Origin: JAOUEA01 sp963821935
Lineage (GTDB): Bacteria > Actinomycetota > UBA4738 > HRBIN12
Assembly (NCBI GenBank): GCA_963821935.1
Contig: CAWGFM010000004.1
Location: forward strand, 812,611 to 876,610
Reading direction: 5' to 3'
DNA: 64,000 bases
Positions 53,240 to 62,362 of this stretch are shown piece after piece. How positions within the stretch are numbered: position 1 is the stretch's first letter; the number at the start of each line of letters is the position of its first letter. The translations under genes were made by a program, and so were the position numbers. Below the pieces are notes generated by a model, which searched no databases, was not told the DNA's origin, and worked only from the letters and a program-made list of their open reading frames with translations.

Positions 53240-54195
53240 GCGCTGGCTCCCCCTCCGACTCGCAGGACGACCTTGCCACGTTTGCCACGCTCCAAGCTGC
53301 GTCGGAACGCCGAGCTGGCATCGGCGAGCGGGAACACGGAGTCGATCGCCGGGCGGAGGTCACCGCTGTCGGCGAGACGGGCGAGCTCCACGAGCTGCTC
53401 TCGGTTCGGTTCGACCAGGAAGTACGACGCCTCGATCGTCCGCTCCGCCGAGATCTCCGGCGGCTCGTCCGCAACCGAGACGAGCCGGCCGCCTTCGCGG
53501 ATGATCGCGACCGAGCGCTCGACCGCCTTGCCTCCGACGGTGTCGAACACCAGGTCGACGGGGTCGAGGGCGGTTGCCGCGGCGGCGTCCGTACCATCGA
53601 CCACCTCATGCGCACCGAGATCCAGGGCGGCCTGGCCGCTCGCCAGTGGGGCCGAGCCGATCACATGGGCGCCCTGCCATCGGGCGAGCTGGGTCGCGAG
53701 GTGACCAACGCCACCGGCCGCTCCGAGGATCAGGACCCGCTGACCGGCCTCCAGATGCCCGTGATCGAACAATCCCTGCCACGCGCTGAGTGCCGCGAGC
53801 GGCAAGGCCGCGCTTTCCACATGATCGAGCGAAGCTGGCTTGGGGGCCAGAGACTCGGCGGGGACGGCGATGTAATCCGCGGCGGCCCCGTCGCGCTCGA
53901 AGCTCGTCAGTGCGTAGACGGCCTCTCCGCTCGCCACCGTGTCCACGCCTGGTGCCATGGCGACGACCTCCCCGGACAGCTCGTAGGACGGCGTTGCCGG
54001 GAGTCGATCGACGGGCCATCCCAGCTCGTCCTTCGTGATCGCGGCCGCATGGACGCGCACGAGCACCTCGCCCGCTTCGACGCGGGGCACCGGGATCTCC
54101 TCGAGTATCACGTCATCGGGTCCGCCCGGCGCTCGAAGCCGGACCGCTCGCATCGCATCGTCGATCCGCGACGCGCGTTCATCCGGTGATGTCAT
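53236..54195 (-). CDS. Zinc-less MDR quinone-oxidoreductase-like enzyme
   Basis: 319 residues from ATG 54195, chosen because GAGGAGG lies six bases upstream. The GroES-like domain has VRVHAAAITKDELGWP near residue 47. The Rossmann domain has VLILGAAGGVGHLATQLARWQGAHV near residue 148. Zinc-binding cysteines are missing. Such enzymes reduce quinones or enones with NADPH. It is divergent from a MarR regulator, a common pairing for electrophile response. Confidence 0.9.
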   Translation of the reverse strand: MTSPDERASRIDDAMRAVRLRAPGGPDDVILEEIPVPRVEAGEVLVRVHAAAITKDELGWPVDRLPATPSYELSGEVVAMAPGVDTVASGEAVYALTSFERDGAAADYIAVPAESLAPKPASLDHVESAALPLAALSAWQGLFDHGHLEAGQRVLILGAAGGVGHLATQLARWQGAHVIGSAPLASGQAALDLGAHEVVDGTDAAAATALDPVDLVFDTVGGKAVERSVAIIREGGRLVSVADEPPEISAERTIEASYFLVEPNREQLVELARLADSGDLRPAIDSVFPLADASSAFRRSLERGKRGKVVLRVGGGASA

Positions 54196-54275
54196 CGAGA
54201 GCCTCCTCATCGTGCGAGACGGATCCGTTGTGGATCATCCGCAAGTATCTTCCTGGTAAGTATATCGCGAAGAAG

Positions 54276-54281
54276 TAAAAT
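54276..54281 (+). promoter_or_regulatory. Leaderless -10 box of the marR gene
   Basis: TAAAAT is followed by CGTCGG (six bases) and the ATG at 54288. Upstream, AAGTAT occurs twice as a direct repeat around 54243-54262 in an AT-rich patch, a possible regulator site for the divergent pair. Confidence 0.5.
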
Positions 54282-54287
54282 CGTCGG

Positions 54288-54788
54288 ATGAGCGCCCAGA
54301 ACGCACCGGACCATATCGACCGGATCGTCGAGCAATGGCGCACCGAGCGCCCCGACCTGGATACCACGCCGATGGCCGTGCTCGGACGCCTCTTCAGAGC
54401 GGAGCACCTGTCCGATCCGGTCCTCTCGGGTGCCCTCGCAGCCCACGGGCTGCAGCCTGGCTGGTTCGACCTGCTCGCGGCGCTGCGTCGCGCGGGATCA
54501 CCGTACGAGCTCAACCCCACGGAGCTCACGAGGGCGACGATGCTCTCATCCGGCGGCACGACCAAACGGCTCGATCGACTGGAGGAGGCCGGCCTCGTGG
54601 AGCGCCGACCCGATCCCACCGATCGCCGGGGCACGCTCGTGCGCCTCACCCGACAGGGGAAGCGGGTGATCGACCGCGCGGTCGAGTCGCACCTGCAGAA
54701 CGAGGCCCGGCTCCTCCGGTCGTTCACACCGGCGGAGCTGCGAACACTCGACCGTCTGCTGCGGAAGCTCCTTCAGGAGCTCGAGTGA
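54288..54788 (+). CDS. MarR-family transcriptional regulator
   Basis: 166 residues. The winged helix has PTELTRATMLSSGGTTKRLDRLEEAGLVER near residue 80 and RRGTLVRLTRQGKRVIDRAV near residue 113. It probably represses itself and the divergent quinone oxidoreductase/PEP-mutase-family operon in response to a phenolic or electrophilic ligand. The leaderless start is supported by the TAAAAT box. Confidence 0.9.
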   Translation: MSAQNAPDHIDRIVEQWRTERPDLDTTPMAVLGRLFRAEHLSDPVLSGALAAHGLQPGWFDLLAALRRAGSPYELNPTELTRATMLSSGGTTKRLDRLEEAGLVERRPDPTDRRGTLVRLTRQGKRVIDRAVESHLQNEARLLRSFTPAELRTLDRLLRKLLQELE

Positions 54789-54793
54789 CCCGC

Positions 54794-55456
54794 CTAGGCG
54801 TCGTGCACGGCCATCCTGAGCCCGAGAGCGACCAGCACGGCACCGCTCACGAGCTCGATCCTTCGGCGGATGTGGTCTCGTCGCAGGAAGCTCGCAGCCC
54901 GCGACACGAGCGCCGCGTATGTGAGCAGCCACACCAGACCCATCGCCAGGAACGTCCCAGAGAGCACGAAGGTCTGGATCAAGGCGGGTTCGTCGGGGTC
55001 CACGAACTGCGGCAGCAATGACAGGAACATCAGTGCCACCTTGGGATTGAGCACGTTGCTCCAGAACCCCTGCCAGAAGGGAGAGGAACCGAGGCGGACC
55101 CACGAGGCACCCTTCGGCGTGGGGGCGATCGTTCCGGTTCCTGGTTCGGCTGCGCCCTCGACGGCCGCTCGACGGGCGTTCCAGATCGTGCGAACGCCGA
55201 GTCCGATCAGGAACGCCGCGCCGGCGACCTTCACGATCGCGAAGGCGACGGAGGAGGTCGCGAGCAGCGCCGAGAGCCCGATCACCGCCGCGGTCGCATG
55301 CACCAGGATGCCCGCGCAGATGCCCAACGCCGCCACTCGAGCCGAGGACTTGCCACTCGAGAGGGCGTGGGTGGTGACGAGCACCATGTCCGGACCCGGG
55401 GTGATCACCACGAGGAACGCCACGCCGATGAACGCGAACAGGTCGGGATCGAGCAT
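54794..55456 (-). CDS. LysE/RhtB-family exporter
   Basis: 220 residues from ATG 55456 (ATG 55474 adds six). Motifs are VAFLVVITPGPDMVLVTTHALSSGK near residue 12 and NVLNPKVALMFLSLLPQFVDPDEP near residue 136, with six helices. A 30-residue polar insert is centred on residue 105. Convergent with marR, 5 bases apart. Confidence 0.88.
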   Translation of the reverse strand: MLDPDLFAFIGVAFLVVITPGPDMVLVTTHALSSGKSSARVAALGICAGILVHATAAVIGLSALLATSSVAFAIVKVAGAAFLIGLGVRTIWNARRAAVEGAAEPGTGTIAPTPKGASWVRLGSSPFWQGFWSNVLNPKVALMFLSLLPQFVDPDEPALIQTFVLSGTFLAMGLVWLLTYAALVSRAASFLRRDHIRRRIELVSGAVLVALGLRMAVHDA

Positions 55457-55617
55457 GCCAGAACAGTGTCCCATCCTGCTGCGCTCGGGAACGACGCGAC
55501 CTGAGCGATGACTTCCGATCGTCCTGCGGTCTCATTCGACATGAGCCCCAACTGTCACGGGATGCACCGCCCATCCACGAGCCCAGGGGATCCGGTCGGA
55601 ACGTCGGTCGCCCACGA

Positions 55618-55623
55618 TAGGGT
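55618..55623 (+). promoter_or_regulatory. Leaderless -10 box of the ABC exporter operon
   Basis: TAGGGT, six bases (CCAACC), then the ATG at 55630; no ribosome site. This follows the spacing rule seen across the window. Confidence 0.45.
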
Positions 55624-55629
55624 CCAACC

Positions 55630-56430
55630 ATGACCCTTGCGGTGGAAGCTGAACAGCTCGTCAAGCAGTACACAGGCCGAAGCGGCACGGTCGAAGCCGT
55701 GCGCGGCGTCGACCTGCAGGTGGACACCGGCGAGGTCTACGGCTTCCTCGGCCCCAACGGGGCGGGCAAGTCGACGACCATCCGCATGCTGACGACGCTC
55801 ATGACGATCACCTCCGGCTCGGCGCGCGTCGCGGGTGTCGATGTGGCCGCCGATCCCGACCTGGCACGCAGGAAGATCGGGGTCGCGCTGCAGGAGGCGG
55901 GGCTCGATCCTCGCCAGACAGGCCGCGAGTTGGTGGTCCTGCAGGCCGGCCTGTTCGGCAGCTCGCGGGCCCAGGCCGCCGATCGGGCGCAGGAGCTCCT
56001 TGAGCTCGTCGACCTGGTCGAGGCGGCAGACCGGCGCATCAAGGGCTACTCGGGCGGCATGAAGCGCAGGCTCGACCTGGCATCGGCGCTCGTCCACGAA
56101 CCGGAGGTCCTCTTCCTCGACGAGCCCACGACCGGTCTGGACCCGGCCAGCCGGCTGACCGTCTGGGACGAGCTTCGTCGCATCAACGAACGCGGGACGA
56201 CGATCTTCCTCACCACGCAGTATCTGGAAGAAGCCGACCAGCTCTGCGATCGCCTCGCGATCATCGACGGTGGTCTCGTCGTCCGCGAAGGCACGCCGCC
56301 GGAGCTCAAGGCCCAGCTGCGGGAGCGAACCGGGTTGGCCCACGAGCCCACGCTCGACGAGGTGTTCCTCGACGCGACCGGGCGCACCCGCGAACGAGCC
56401 GCCGGCGAGGTGCAGGAGGTGCAGGCATGA
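55630..56430 (+). CDS. DrrA-like ABC exporter ATP-binding protein
   Basis: 266 residues. Walker A FLGPNGAGKSTTIRML is near residue 39, the signature YSGGMKRRLDLASAL near residue 141 and Walker B VLFLDEPTTGLDPASR near residue 160. The C-terminal extension is typical of daunorubicin-resistance-type exporters. The start of the permease overlaps its stop (ATGA). Confidence 0.93.
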   Translation: MTLAVEAEQLVKQYTGRSGTVEAVRGVDLQVDTGEVYGFLGPNGAGKSTTIRMLTTLMTITSGSARVAGVDVAADPDLARRKIGVALQEAGLDPRQTGRELVVLQAGLFGSSRAQAADRAQELLELVDLVEAADRRIKGYSGGMKRRLDLASALVHEPEVLFLDEPTTGLDPASRLTVWDELRRINERGTTIFLTTQYLEEADQLCDRLAIIDGGLVVREGTPPELKAQLRERTGLAHEPTLDEVFLDATGRTRERAAGEVQEVQA

Positions 56431-57182
56431 ACAAGGCATGGTTGCTCACGCAGCGATCGTTGCGTGAGTCCCTGCGCGCACCCGAAGCACTGCTGCCGAC
56501 GTTGTTCATCCCGTTGTTCTTCCTGATCGTGAACGTCGGGCAGGCAGCCAGGATCTTCCCATCCGGCTCGACGACCTTCCTCGAAGGCCAGAACTACGCG
56601 GCCTTCCAGCTGCCGAGCGCACTGCTGCTCGCTGCCTCCTTCGGTTCAGCCGCGCTGTATCTGATCGAAGACATCGAGGGCGGCTACTTCGACAAGCTGC
56701 GGGCCGCACCGGTGTCGCGAACCGCCATCGTGTTCGGTCGCTTGTCCGCCGAGGCGGCCAAGAGCGTCGTCATCACCTGCATCATGCTGCTCGTGTCGCT
56801 GCCGTTCGGCATCTCCATCGCCAGCGGTCCGCTGGGCTTCTTGCTCCTCATCACGTTGACCGCGGCCTGGGCGGTGGTGTTCTCCGGATTCATGCAGCTC
56901 ATCGCGCTGAAGACGCGCAGCGCGGCGGCGACCAACTCTGCCGGACTCGTGTTCTTCCCCTTGCTCTTCCTCACCCCGAACTTCGTCCCGCGCGAGCTGC
57001 TGACCCGGCCCATGGAGATCGCGGCGACCCTCAATCCGGTCACCTACATCATGGAGGCGCTGCGTTCCCTCATCCTCGAGGACCTCGCGTGGGCGACGAT
57101 CGGCAGAGGCTTCGCGGTCGTCGCGTTGCTGGGCACGGTCATGGTCGCACTCAGCGTCCGCACGATCCGCCGCTACGACTAG
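56427..57182 (+). CDS. ABC-2 type exporter permease
   Basis: 251 residues with about six hydrophobic helices. ABC-2 motif regions are LYLIEDIEGGYFDKLRAAPVSR near residue 78 and FVPRELLTRPMEIAATLNPVTYIMEALR near residue 188. It works with the DrrA-like ATPase to extrude a drug or lipid. Its TAG stop shares the palindrome CTAG with the stop of the convergent gene. Confidence 0.92.
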   Translation: MNKAWLLTQRSLRESLRAPEALLPTLFIPLFFLIVNVGQAARIFPSGSTTFLEGQNYAAFQLPSALLLAASFGSAALYLIEDIEGGYFDKLRAAPVSRTAIVFGRLSAEAAKSVVITCIMLLVSLPFGISIASGPLGFLLLITLTAAWAVVFSGFMQLIALKTRSAAATNSAGLVFFPLLFLTPNFVPRELLTRPMEIAATLNPVTYIMEALRSLILEDLAWATIGRGFAVVALLGTVMVALSVRTIRRYD

Positions 57183-58363
57183 ACGGCTCGCGACCGCGCG
57201 TGCTTCGACAGCGGTGACGGGAACCTGGGCAGCACGCTCACGCCCTCGAACCACTCGGTCAGGCGGGCCGCCTCGTGCTCGAGGGAGCGCTGAGCCTCGG
57301 AGCCCACATCCTCGAGCATCTGCAGATCGACCTCGCCCGTGTCTCGCTGACGCCAGCCACCCACGATCTTCCCGTCCCACCACACGGTGGGTCCGGCGTT
57401 GCCGCTGGTGTCGAACAACTCCGCTTTGTACGGGCCGAGGTACCAGTCCCGCTCGTACCAGCCCATGGTGGTCGGGTCCAACGGCGGCAGGAGCGCCCCC
57501 CACGGCTCCCCCGGCTCGGTCGCCTCCAGGTCGTCGGGCAGCAGGTATCCGGTCTGTCCGCCGAGATCGACCTCGACCGCGTGGACATCGGCCAACGCCC
57601 TGCGCACGGCCGCCAGGGTAGAGCCGAGCCACCACTTGATGTCGGCGATCGTCCCCGGACCGAACGAGCGCAGCCATCGCTCGACCAGACCCGCCACACC
57701 CTCATGGTCGGAGGGGACCGCGATCGCCTCCCCGAGCCAGGACTCCATGGAAGCCCAGCGAGGCCGCGAGGTGACCCATCCACCGAGGTTGGTGGCACGC
57801 ACGATCCGACCCTGGGCGGAGAGGGTGGTCAAGACCCGCGGACCAACCGCCGCCTGCCCGCCCCACGACTTCCCTTCGCCGTACGCGATCGACCCCTCGA
57901 GCGCGGGGATCTCGTCGCGAAGCTCCGAGGACGTGGCCTGGCGCCCGCCGGCCAGCACCGCGAGCACCTGGTCGGATGCTGCCGACAACCACCGCTCGCC
58001 GTCGCGGTGCAGCCCCGCCGCTTCGACGTCGCGGATGAGCCGGCGCCGCTCTCGATCGGCGACGCGGTTGCTGGCGCCCGCCTGCGCGAAGCCCAGGATG
58101 GCCCGGGGGAAGACGAACAAGGTGCGACGCATCGCCAGATGCTTGACGAGCGTCCGGTCCGTGTACAGCGCGCGATCCAGGTCGGCCACCGTCATGCCGT
58201 CGACCCGGACCCATGCGGACAGGTAGACCGTTGCGGGATCGGTCCCGTGCAGACAGACCATGCTCTCGGCCGCCTCCACGACGTCGCCCGCGCGGTGACC
58301 GGGCGCCAGCCGATGGCGGCAGGTCAGACGAGCTCGGCGCTCCGCGACCTCGACCGTCCGCAT
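57179..58363 (-). CDS. Winged-helix DNA-binding domain protein (HTH_42/AlkX type)
   Basis: 394 residues from ATG 58363. The layout is that of the HTH_42 family: AAESMVCLHGTDPATVYLSAWVRV near residue 32, LVKHLAMRRTLFVFPR near residue 72, WLRSFGPGTIADIKWWLG near residue 234 and VWWDGKIVGGWRQRDTGEVDL near residue 333. Members related to YcaQ are DNA glycosylases acting on crosslinks; the assignment to that activity here is tentative. Confidence 0.83.
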   Translation of the reverse strand: MRTVEVAERRARLTCRHRLAPGHRAGDVVEAAESMVCLHGTDPATVYLSAWVRVDGMTVADLDRALYTDRTLVKHLAMRRTLFVFPRAILGFAQAGASNRVADRERRRLIRDVEAAGLHRDGERWLSAASDQVLAVLAGGRQATSSELRDEIPALEGSIAYGEGKSWGGQAAVGPRVLTTLSAQGRIVRATNLGGWVTSRPRWASMESWLGEAIAVPSDHEGVAGLVERWLRSFGPGTIADIKWWLGSTLAAVRRALADVHAVEVDLGGQTGYLLPDDLEATEPGEPWGALLPPLDPTTMGWYERDWYLGPYKAELFDTSGNAGPTVWWDGKIVGGWRQRDTGEVDLQMLEDVGSEAQRSLEHEAARLTEWFEGVSVLPRFPSPLSKHARSRAV

Positions 58364-58385
58364 GGGCAGAGGAGCTCCTCGTTCC

Positions 58386-58769
58386 TCAGGAGCGCTTGAT
58401 CTCCTGGAGCGACCAGGCGTTGCCGTCAGGGTCCGTGAAGAACGCGAAGCGGGAGCCCGGGGTGCCTTCAGGTCCGAGCTGTTGCACGTCACTGATCTCG
58501 ACACCTCGGGCCGAGAGTTCCCGTCGTGCGGCGCCGATGTCCTCGACGACGAGTTGAGGACCCTTCGACGACCCAGGCTCGCCGAGGGGCAACCCCTCAC
58601 CGATGACGACCGAACAACTGGAGCCGGTCGGCGTCATCTGCACGACCCGCATCCCCTCGCGAGGACTCATGTCGTGATCGAGGCCGAACCCGACCTGCTC
58701 CGTGTAGAAGGTCTTCGCCGCGTCAACATCGGAAACGGGGATCCCGATGACCTCGAGTTTGAAGTCCAT
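58386..58769 (-). CDS. VOC-family (glyoxalase/bleomycin-resistance-like) protein
   Basis: 127 residues. The two beta-alpha-beta-beta-beta halves are visible (LEVIGIPVSDVDAAKTFY at the start, PQLVVEDIGAARREL in the middle, FAFFTDPDGNAWSLQEI at the end). The final Glu/Gln positions are metal or ligand contacts. GGAGGC lies five bases before the ATG. Substrate unknown. Confidence 0.88.
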   Translation of the reverse strand: MDFKLEVIGIPVSDVDAAKTFYTEQVGFGLDHDMSPREGMRVVQMTPTGSSCSVVIGEGLPLGEPGSSKGPQLVVEDIGAARRELSARGVEISDVQQLGPEGTPGSRFAFFTDPDGNAWSLQEIKRS

Positions 58770-58878
58770 GGTGTGCCTCCTGTTCGGTCAGCCTTGCGTT
58801 CGTCCGGTCATGGTGCCGACATGCCCTGCAGCCTACGCATCGTCCATCGCGATCCTGAGACCCAACGCGACAGCACGG

Positions 58879-59841
58879 CTAGGCCGATCGGATCCGGGCG
58901 CGGAACGTCCGGCGGTAGGCAGCGGGCGACGTACCCACCGCCCGGCCGAAGTGCATCCGTAGTGCGGCCGACGAGCCGAAGCCACAGTCGATCGCCACCT
59001 CGGCCACCGGCACGTCCGTGGTCTCCAGCATCCGCTGTGCCGCTTCGATCCGCTGGGCGAGGAGCCACTGCAGCGGCGTCGTCCCCGTCTCGGCCCGGAA
59101 GTGTCGGGCGAAGGTGCGCGGCGACCGGTGCGCATGCGCGGCCAGCTGCTCCACCGTGATCACCTCGTCGAGGTGCTCCATCGCCCACTCCAGCGTGGCG
59201 GCCAGATGGTTCCCGTTCACGGCGGTGGCCATGGGCGACTGGACGAACTGCGCCTGCCCGCCGTCACGGTGAGGGGGCACGACCATGCGCCGCGCGAACG
59301 CGTTGGCCACCTCGGCCCCGTGATCCTGGCGAACCATGTGCAGACACAGGTCGATTCCCGACGCCGTGCCCGCCGACGTCAGGATCGAGCCCTCGTCGAC
59401 GTAGAGCACCGTCGGGTCGACATCGACCGAGGAGAAGCGCGACGCGAGTGCGTCCGCGTACATCCAGTGGGTGGTCGCCCGCAGACCGTCCAGCAATCCA
59501 GCATGAGCCAGTACGAACGCGCCGGAGCACAGCGAGGCGATGCGGGCACCACGACGATGCGCACGCCGCAGGGCGCGAAGGAGCGGCTCTGGCGGCGTCT
59601 CATCGATGTCGCGCCACGCCGGGATGACGATCGTGTCGGCTCGCGACACCGATCGAAGGCCGTATCGCGGTTCGATCCCGTACTGCATCGCGGTCGTCAG
59701 CGGCCCGGGCTCGGCGGCGCAGACCTGGACACGATAGTTGGGCAAGCCCATCGCTGATCGATCGATGCCGAAGACTTCGCAGGGCACCCCCATCTCGAAG
59801 ACCGCAACGCGGTCGAACACGACGACGGCCACCGTGTGCAT
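58879..59841 (-). CDS. GlxA-family AraC-type transcriptional regulator
   Basis: 320 residues. The N-terminal DJ-1/PfpI-like domain (1-190) has the nucleophile-elbow segment IASLCSGAFVLAHAGLLDG near residue 102. The C-terminal AraC domain (215-315) has two helix-turn-helices (VEQLAAHAHRSPRTFARHFRAETG and VPVAEVAIDCGFGSSAALRMHF). TAGGTT lies six bases before the ATG, so it is probably leaderless. It may control the neighbouring VOC and HTH_42 genes. Confidence 0.92.
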   Translation of the reverse strand: MHTVAVVVFDRVAVFEMGVPCEVFGIDRSAMGLPNYRVQVCAAEPGPLTTAMQYGIEPRYGLRSVSRADTIVIPAWRDIDETPPEPLLRALRRAHRRGARIASLCSGAFVLAHAGLLDGLRATTHWMYADALASRFSSVDVDPTVLYVDEGSILTSAGTASGIDLCLHMVRQDHGAEVANAFARRMVVPPHRDGGQAQFVQSPMATAVNGNHLAATLEWAMEHLDEVITVEQLAAHAHRSPRTFARHFRAETGTTPLQWLLAQRIEAAQRMLETTDVPVAEVAIDCGFGSSAALRMHFGRAVGTSPAAYRRTFRARIRSA

Positions 59842-59912
59842 GGCAGGAACCTAGCACATAGGGGCAGTCCTGCCATACGTGCAGGGTGGTGACCAGCGGT
59901 ACATTGGCCCAC

Positions 59913-60236
59913 ATGGAAGCCTTGATCGTCCTGGTCGCCATGATCGCCTTCGCCGTGGCGGCGATGCTCGCCGGCGCCGACAGCAGACCGGATATCGACG
60001 ACGTCGACCCGCGATCACGGTCGCTGGAAGCCTGGCTCGATCCGCGACGGGAAACCGATGCCCGAGGAGGAGGACGTCCCGATGGATCCGACCACACGTC
60101 AGACGCTGATCGACCGCTACCGCGACGGGTATCGCGAAGTGATGGACGCGGTGCGCGACATCTCGCCCGAGGAGCTGGATTCCCGACCCGGACCAGGCGA
60201 TTGGTCGGCACGACAGGTCGTGCACCATCTCGCTGA
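59913..60236 (+). CDS. Possible small membrane protein overlapping DinB
   Basis: ATG 59913 has TACATT seven bases upstream. The first 22 residues form a hydrophobic helix (ALIVLVAMIAFAVAAMLAG), followed by an acidic stretch to about residue 48 (DDVDPRSRSLEAWLDP). Beyond 60060 the frame overlaps the DinB gene and turns into basic, shadow-like sequence. The real product may be shorter or joined to DinB by a one-base shift. Function unknown. Confidence 0.35.
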   Translation: MEALIVLVAMIAFAVAAMLAGADSRPDIDDVDPRSRSLEAWLDPRRETDARGGGRPDGSDHTSDADRPLPRRVSRSDGRGARHLARGAGFPTRTRRLVGTTGRAPSR

Positions 60237-60552
60237 CAGCGAGATGACCTCCGCGATCCGCCTCCGGCGCCTGATCGCGGAGGACGACCCGCAGATCATG
60301 GGCTACGACGAGGAGGCGTTCGCCGAGCGGCTGCACTACGACCGTCCGATCGACGCCTCGCTCGATGCGTTCCGTGCCGCGCGCGCGAGCACTGCCGAGA
60401 TCCTGGACCGGCTCTCAGAGGCCGAGTGGTCACGCACCGGCACCCATACGGAGTCCGGCACCTACGGTGTGCACGACTGGCTCGGCATCTACGCGACACA
60501 CGCGCATGACCACGCCGGCCAGATCCGGCGCGCGCGGGTCGCCGCCCGGTGA
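60082..60552 (+). CDS. DinB-like metal-binding protein
   Basis: 156 residues from ATG 60082 (GGAGG eight bases upstream); ATG 60058 adds eight acidic residues. The four-helix DinB_2 fold carries the three metal histidines in SARQVVHHLADSEM (about residue 46) and ATHAHDHAGQI (about 142). Members include mycothiol- or bacillithiol-dependent transferases and proteins of unknown activity. Confidence 0.87.
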   Translation: MDPTTRQTLIDRYRDGYREVMDAVRDISPEELDSRPGPGDWSARQVVHHLADSEMTSAIRLRRLIAEDDPQIMGYDEEAFAERLHYDRPIDASLDAFRAARASTAEILDRLSEAEWSRTGTHTESGTYGVHDWLGIYATHAHDHAGQIRRARVAAR

Positions 60553-60632
60553 CCGACCCTCACGAGGCCGCCAGGCGAGCGGTCCGCTCCCCCACCGTCA
60601 CACGCTCAGACCGAGCGGGTATTGCGGGCGCT

Positions 60633-61088
60633 TCACCCTGGTTTGAAATCGGGACGTCCGTCGTCGGGGGAGGAGACCACGACAGATCCTCCACCGGTCA
60701 GCTCGGCGAGCATCGCCGCCACTCGGTTGAAACCCTCCCGGTCCCACGCGCCGACCGACTCCGCCACCCTGGCGTCCTCCCCGATCAGGTAAAGCGTGGG
60801 CACCGACTGCACCGCGTAGGCATCGGAGATCGGATAGGGCGGAGCATCCTCGATGGAAGAGATCCCCATGGAGTACTCGCCTGCGAAGCGGGCCAGTGCT
60901 GCCTCGGGGTCCTGCCCGATGCCCACCACTCGACCCGGGAACGCGTGTTCGAAGTGCTGCAACACGGGCGCCGCCATCTGGCATGTGGGGCAGGTCACCT
61001 TGTAGAAGAAGAGTCCCACCGGCCCTTCGGACCCGAACGTGATCCCGGGGATCTGCGGTGCGACATCGCCGGCATGCAGGGGACTCAC
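60633..61088 (-). CDS. Thioredoxin-fold (TlpA/AhpC-like) protein
   Basis: 151 residues with no signal peptide. The active site is FYKVTCPTCQMAAPVL (CPTC, near residue 33). The cis-proline is in QSVPTLYLIGED near residue 102. A reductase or peroxiredoxin-like role is likely; the partner is unknown. Confidence 0.85.
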   Translation of the reverse strand: MSPLHAGDVAPQIPGITFGSEGPVGLFFYKVTCPTCQMAAPVLQHFEHAFPGRVVGIGQDPEAALARFAGEYSMGISSIEDAPPYPISDAYAVQSVPTLYLIGEDARVAESVGAWDREGFNRVAAMLAELTGGGSVVVSSPDDGRPDFKPG

Positions 61089-61203
61089 CCGACCAGCCTA
61101 CGCACCGACGTCCGGACCGGCGAGGCGTCGGATCAGCGGAGCAGGAGCGGTCCCCGAGCGCTGTAGGGCGGTCGATGGACCGCGTCCCACCTCGTCTGTG
61201 CCG

Positions 61204-61209
61204 TAGGGT
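61204..61209 (+). promoter_or_regulatory. Leaderless -10 box deciding the FnIII gene start
   Basis: TAGGGT ends directly at the ATG 61210 but is exactly six bases before the in-frame GTG 61216. Following the spacing seen elsewhere in the window, GTG 61216 is the likelier start. Confidence 0.45.
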
Positions 61210-61215
61210 ATGGCC

Positions 61216-62280
61216 GTGCTACGAAACTTCCTGCTCTTGGTCGCGGGCATCATCACGCTCAATATGCTCCTGCTCGCCGGCTTCGCGGTCTCGAACGCAC
61301 GAGATGAGTCTCGCAAGCGGCGCGAGATCCGTGAGCTGGAGAGCCTGTGGGGTCATCGGCGTGGCGCAAGAGATCGATCGCGCTCCGGAGCCCAGCGAGT
61401 GGCCGGCGTCGTGCTGGTGACGATCGTGCTGGGAGCCACAACGGCATTGGCCAGTCCGCAGGGCCGTGGCGTCCTCACATCCGTGCTCAGCATCGTGAGC
61501 CGCGGATTGCAAGGCCAGCCCGAAGAGCAGGCTCCCCCCGAGGTCGACGGCGAACGGTCGCTTCCTTCCGCCTCCGGCAGCAACTCGAGGAATCAGGTCT
61601 CTGGAGGGTCGCCCGGCGAGCACGACGGCACACGGCCGGTCCCGTCTCCGCCCACGCAAGGATCGGCGGAACAACCCGGCGGCAACGACTCGCCCGGTGG
61701 TCCCGTGGCCCCTCCGACCCCGACCGCTGTGACCGCGGTGGCGATGTCCTCGAGCCAGATCAGGGTCGACTGGTTCGGTGTGCCGAAAGAGACCGGATAC
61801 CGCGTCGAACGCCTGAAAGAGGGCGGCGCCGACTGGGCCTGGGTCGCGTGGGTCGGGGAGAACGTGACGGCGACCGTCGACACGGAACTGGACGCCGGCA
61901 CCACGTACTACTACCGGGTCTTCGCGACCGATCCCGCCGCCGGCGACTCCTCTCCCTCCAGCGTGGCGTCGGCCACCACCGGGATCGATCCCGCATCGCC
62001 CACCACCGTGACCGCGGTGGCGACCTCTGAGAGCCAGGTCGAGCTGAGCTGGACCGACGTGGGGAACGAAACCGGCTACCGCGTGGAGCGGATGGTCGTG
62101 GGCGACGATTGGCTCACGATCGCGACCACAGGCGTGGACGTCATCCGGTTCACCGACGCGGAGCTCGAGCCCGGCACCACGTACCACTATCGGGTGTACG
62201 CGACCAACCCGGGCGGGGACTCGCCCCCCTCCGAGGTCGTGGTGGCAACGACGAGCGCCGCCCCCCTCATCGAACCGTAG
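61216..62280 (+). CDS. Membrane protein with two fibronectin type III domains
   Basis: 354 residues. Two hydrophobic segments (about 2-24 and 59-76) flank a charged cytoplasmic loop (ESRKRREIREL). A Pro/Gly/Ser-rich linker (about 95-165) follows, then two FnIII domains (about 168-258 and 262-348), each with a conserved pattern (V...W...ETGYRVER, TTYYYRVFATDP; TTYHYRVYATNP). It is anchored in the membrane with its FnIII domains outside, perhaps for adhesion or carbohydrate contact. Confidence 0.8.
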   Translation: MLRNFLLLVAGIITLNMLLLAGFAVSNARDESRKRREIRELESLWGHRRGARDRSRSGAQRVAGVVLVTIVLGATTALASPQGRGVLTSVLSIVSRGLQGQPEEQAPPEVDGERSLPSASGSNSRNQVSGGSPGEHDGTRPVPSPPTQGSAEQPGGNDSPGGPVAPPTPTAVTAVAMSSSQIRVDWFGVPKETGYRVERLKEGGADWAWVAWVGENVTATVDTELDAGTTYYYRVFATDPAAGDSSPSSVASATTGIDPASPTTVTAVATSESQVELSWTDVGNETGYRVERMVVGDDWLTIATTGVDVIRFTDAELEPGTTYHYRVYATNPGGDSPPSEVVVATTSAAPLIEP

Positions 62281-62323
62281 ACCCCGGCCGCCGTCGCTTC
62301 CGCTCTGCCATGCGGGGCGGCAG

Positions 62324-62348
62324 CCCCCGGTGGGGTCGTCACCGGGGG
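62324..62348. terminator. Bidirectional hairpin terminator
   Basis: CCCCCGGTG (62324-62332) and CACCGGGGG (62340-62348) form a 9-bp perfect stem with a 7-base loop between two convergent genes. No T-run. Confidence 0.65.
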
Positions 62349-62362
62349 GTGGCGTCCTCGGG

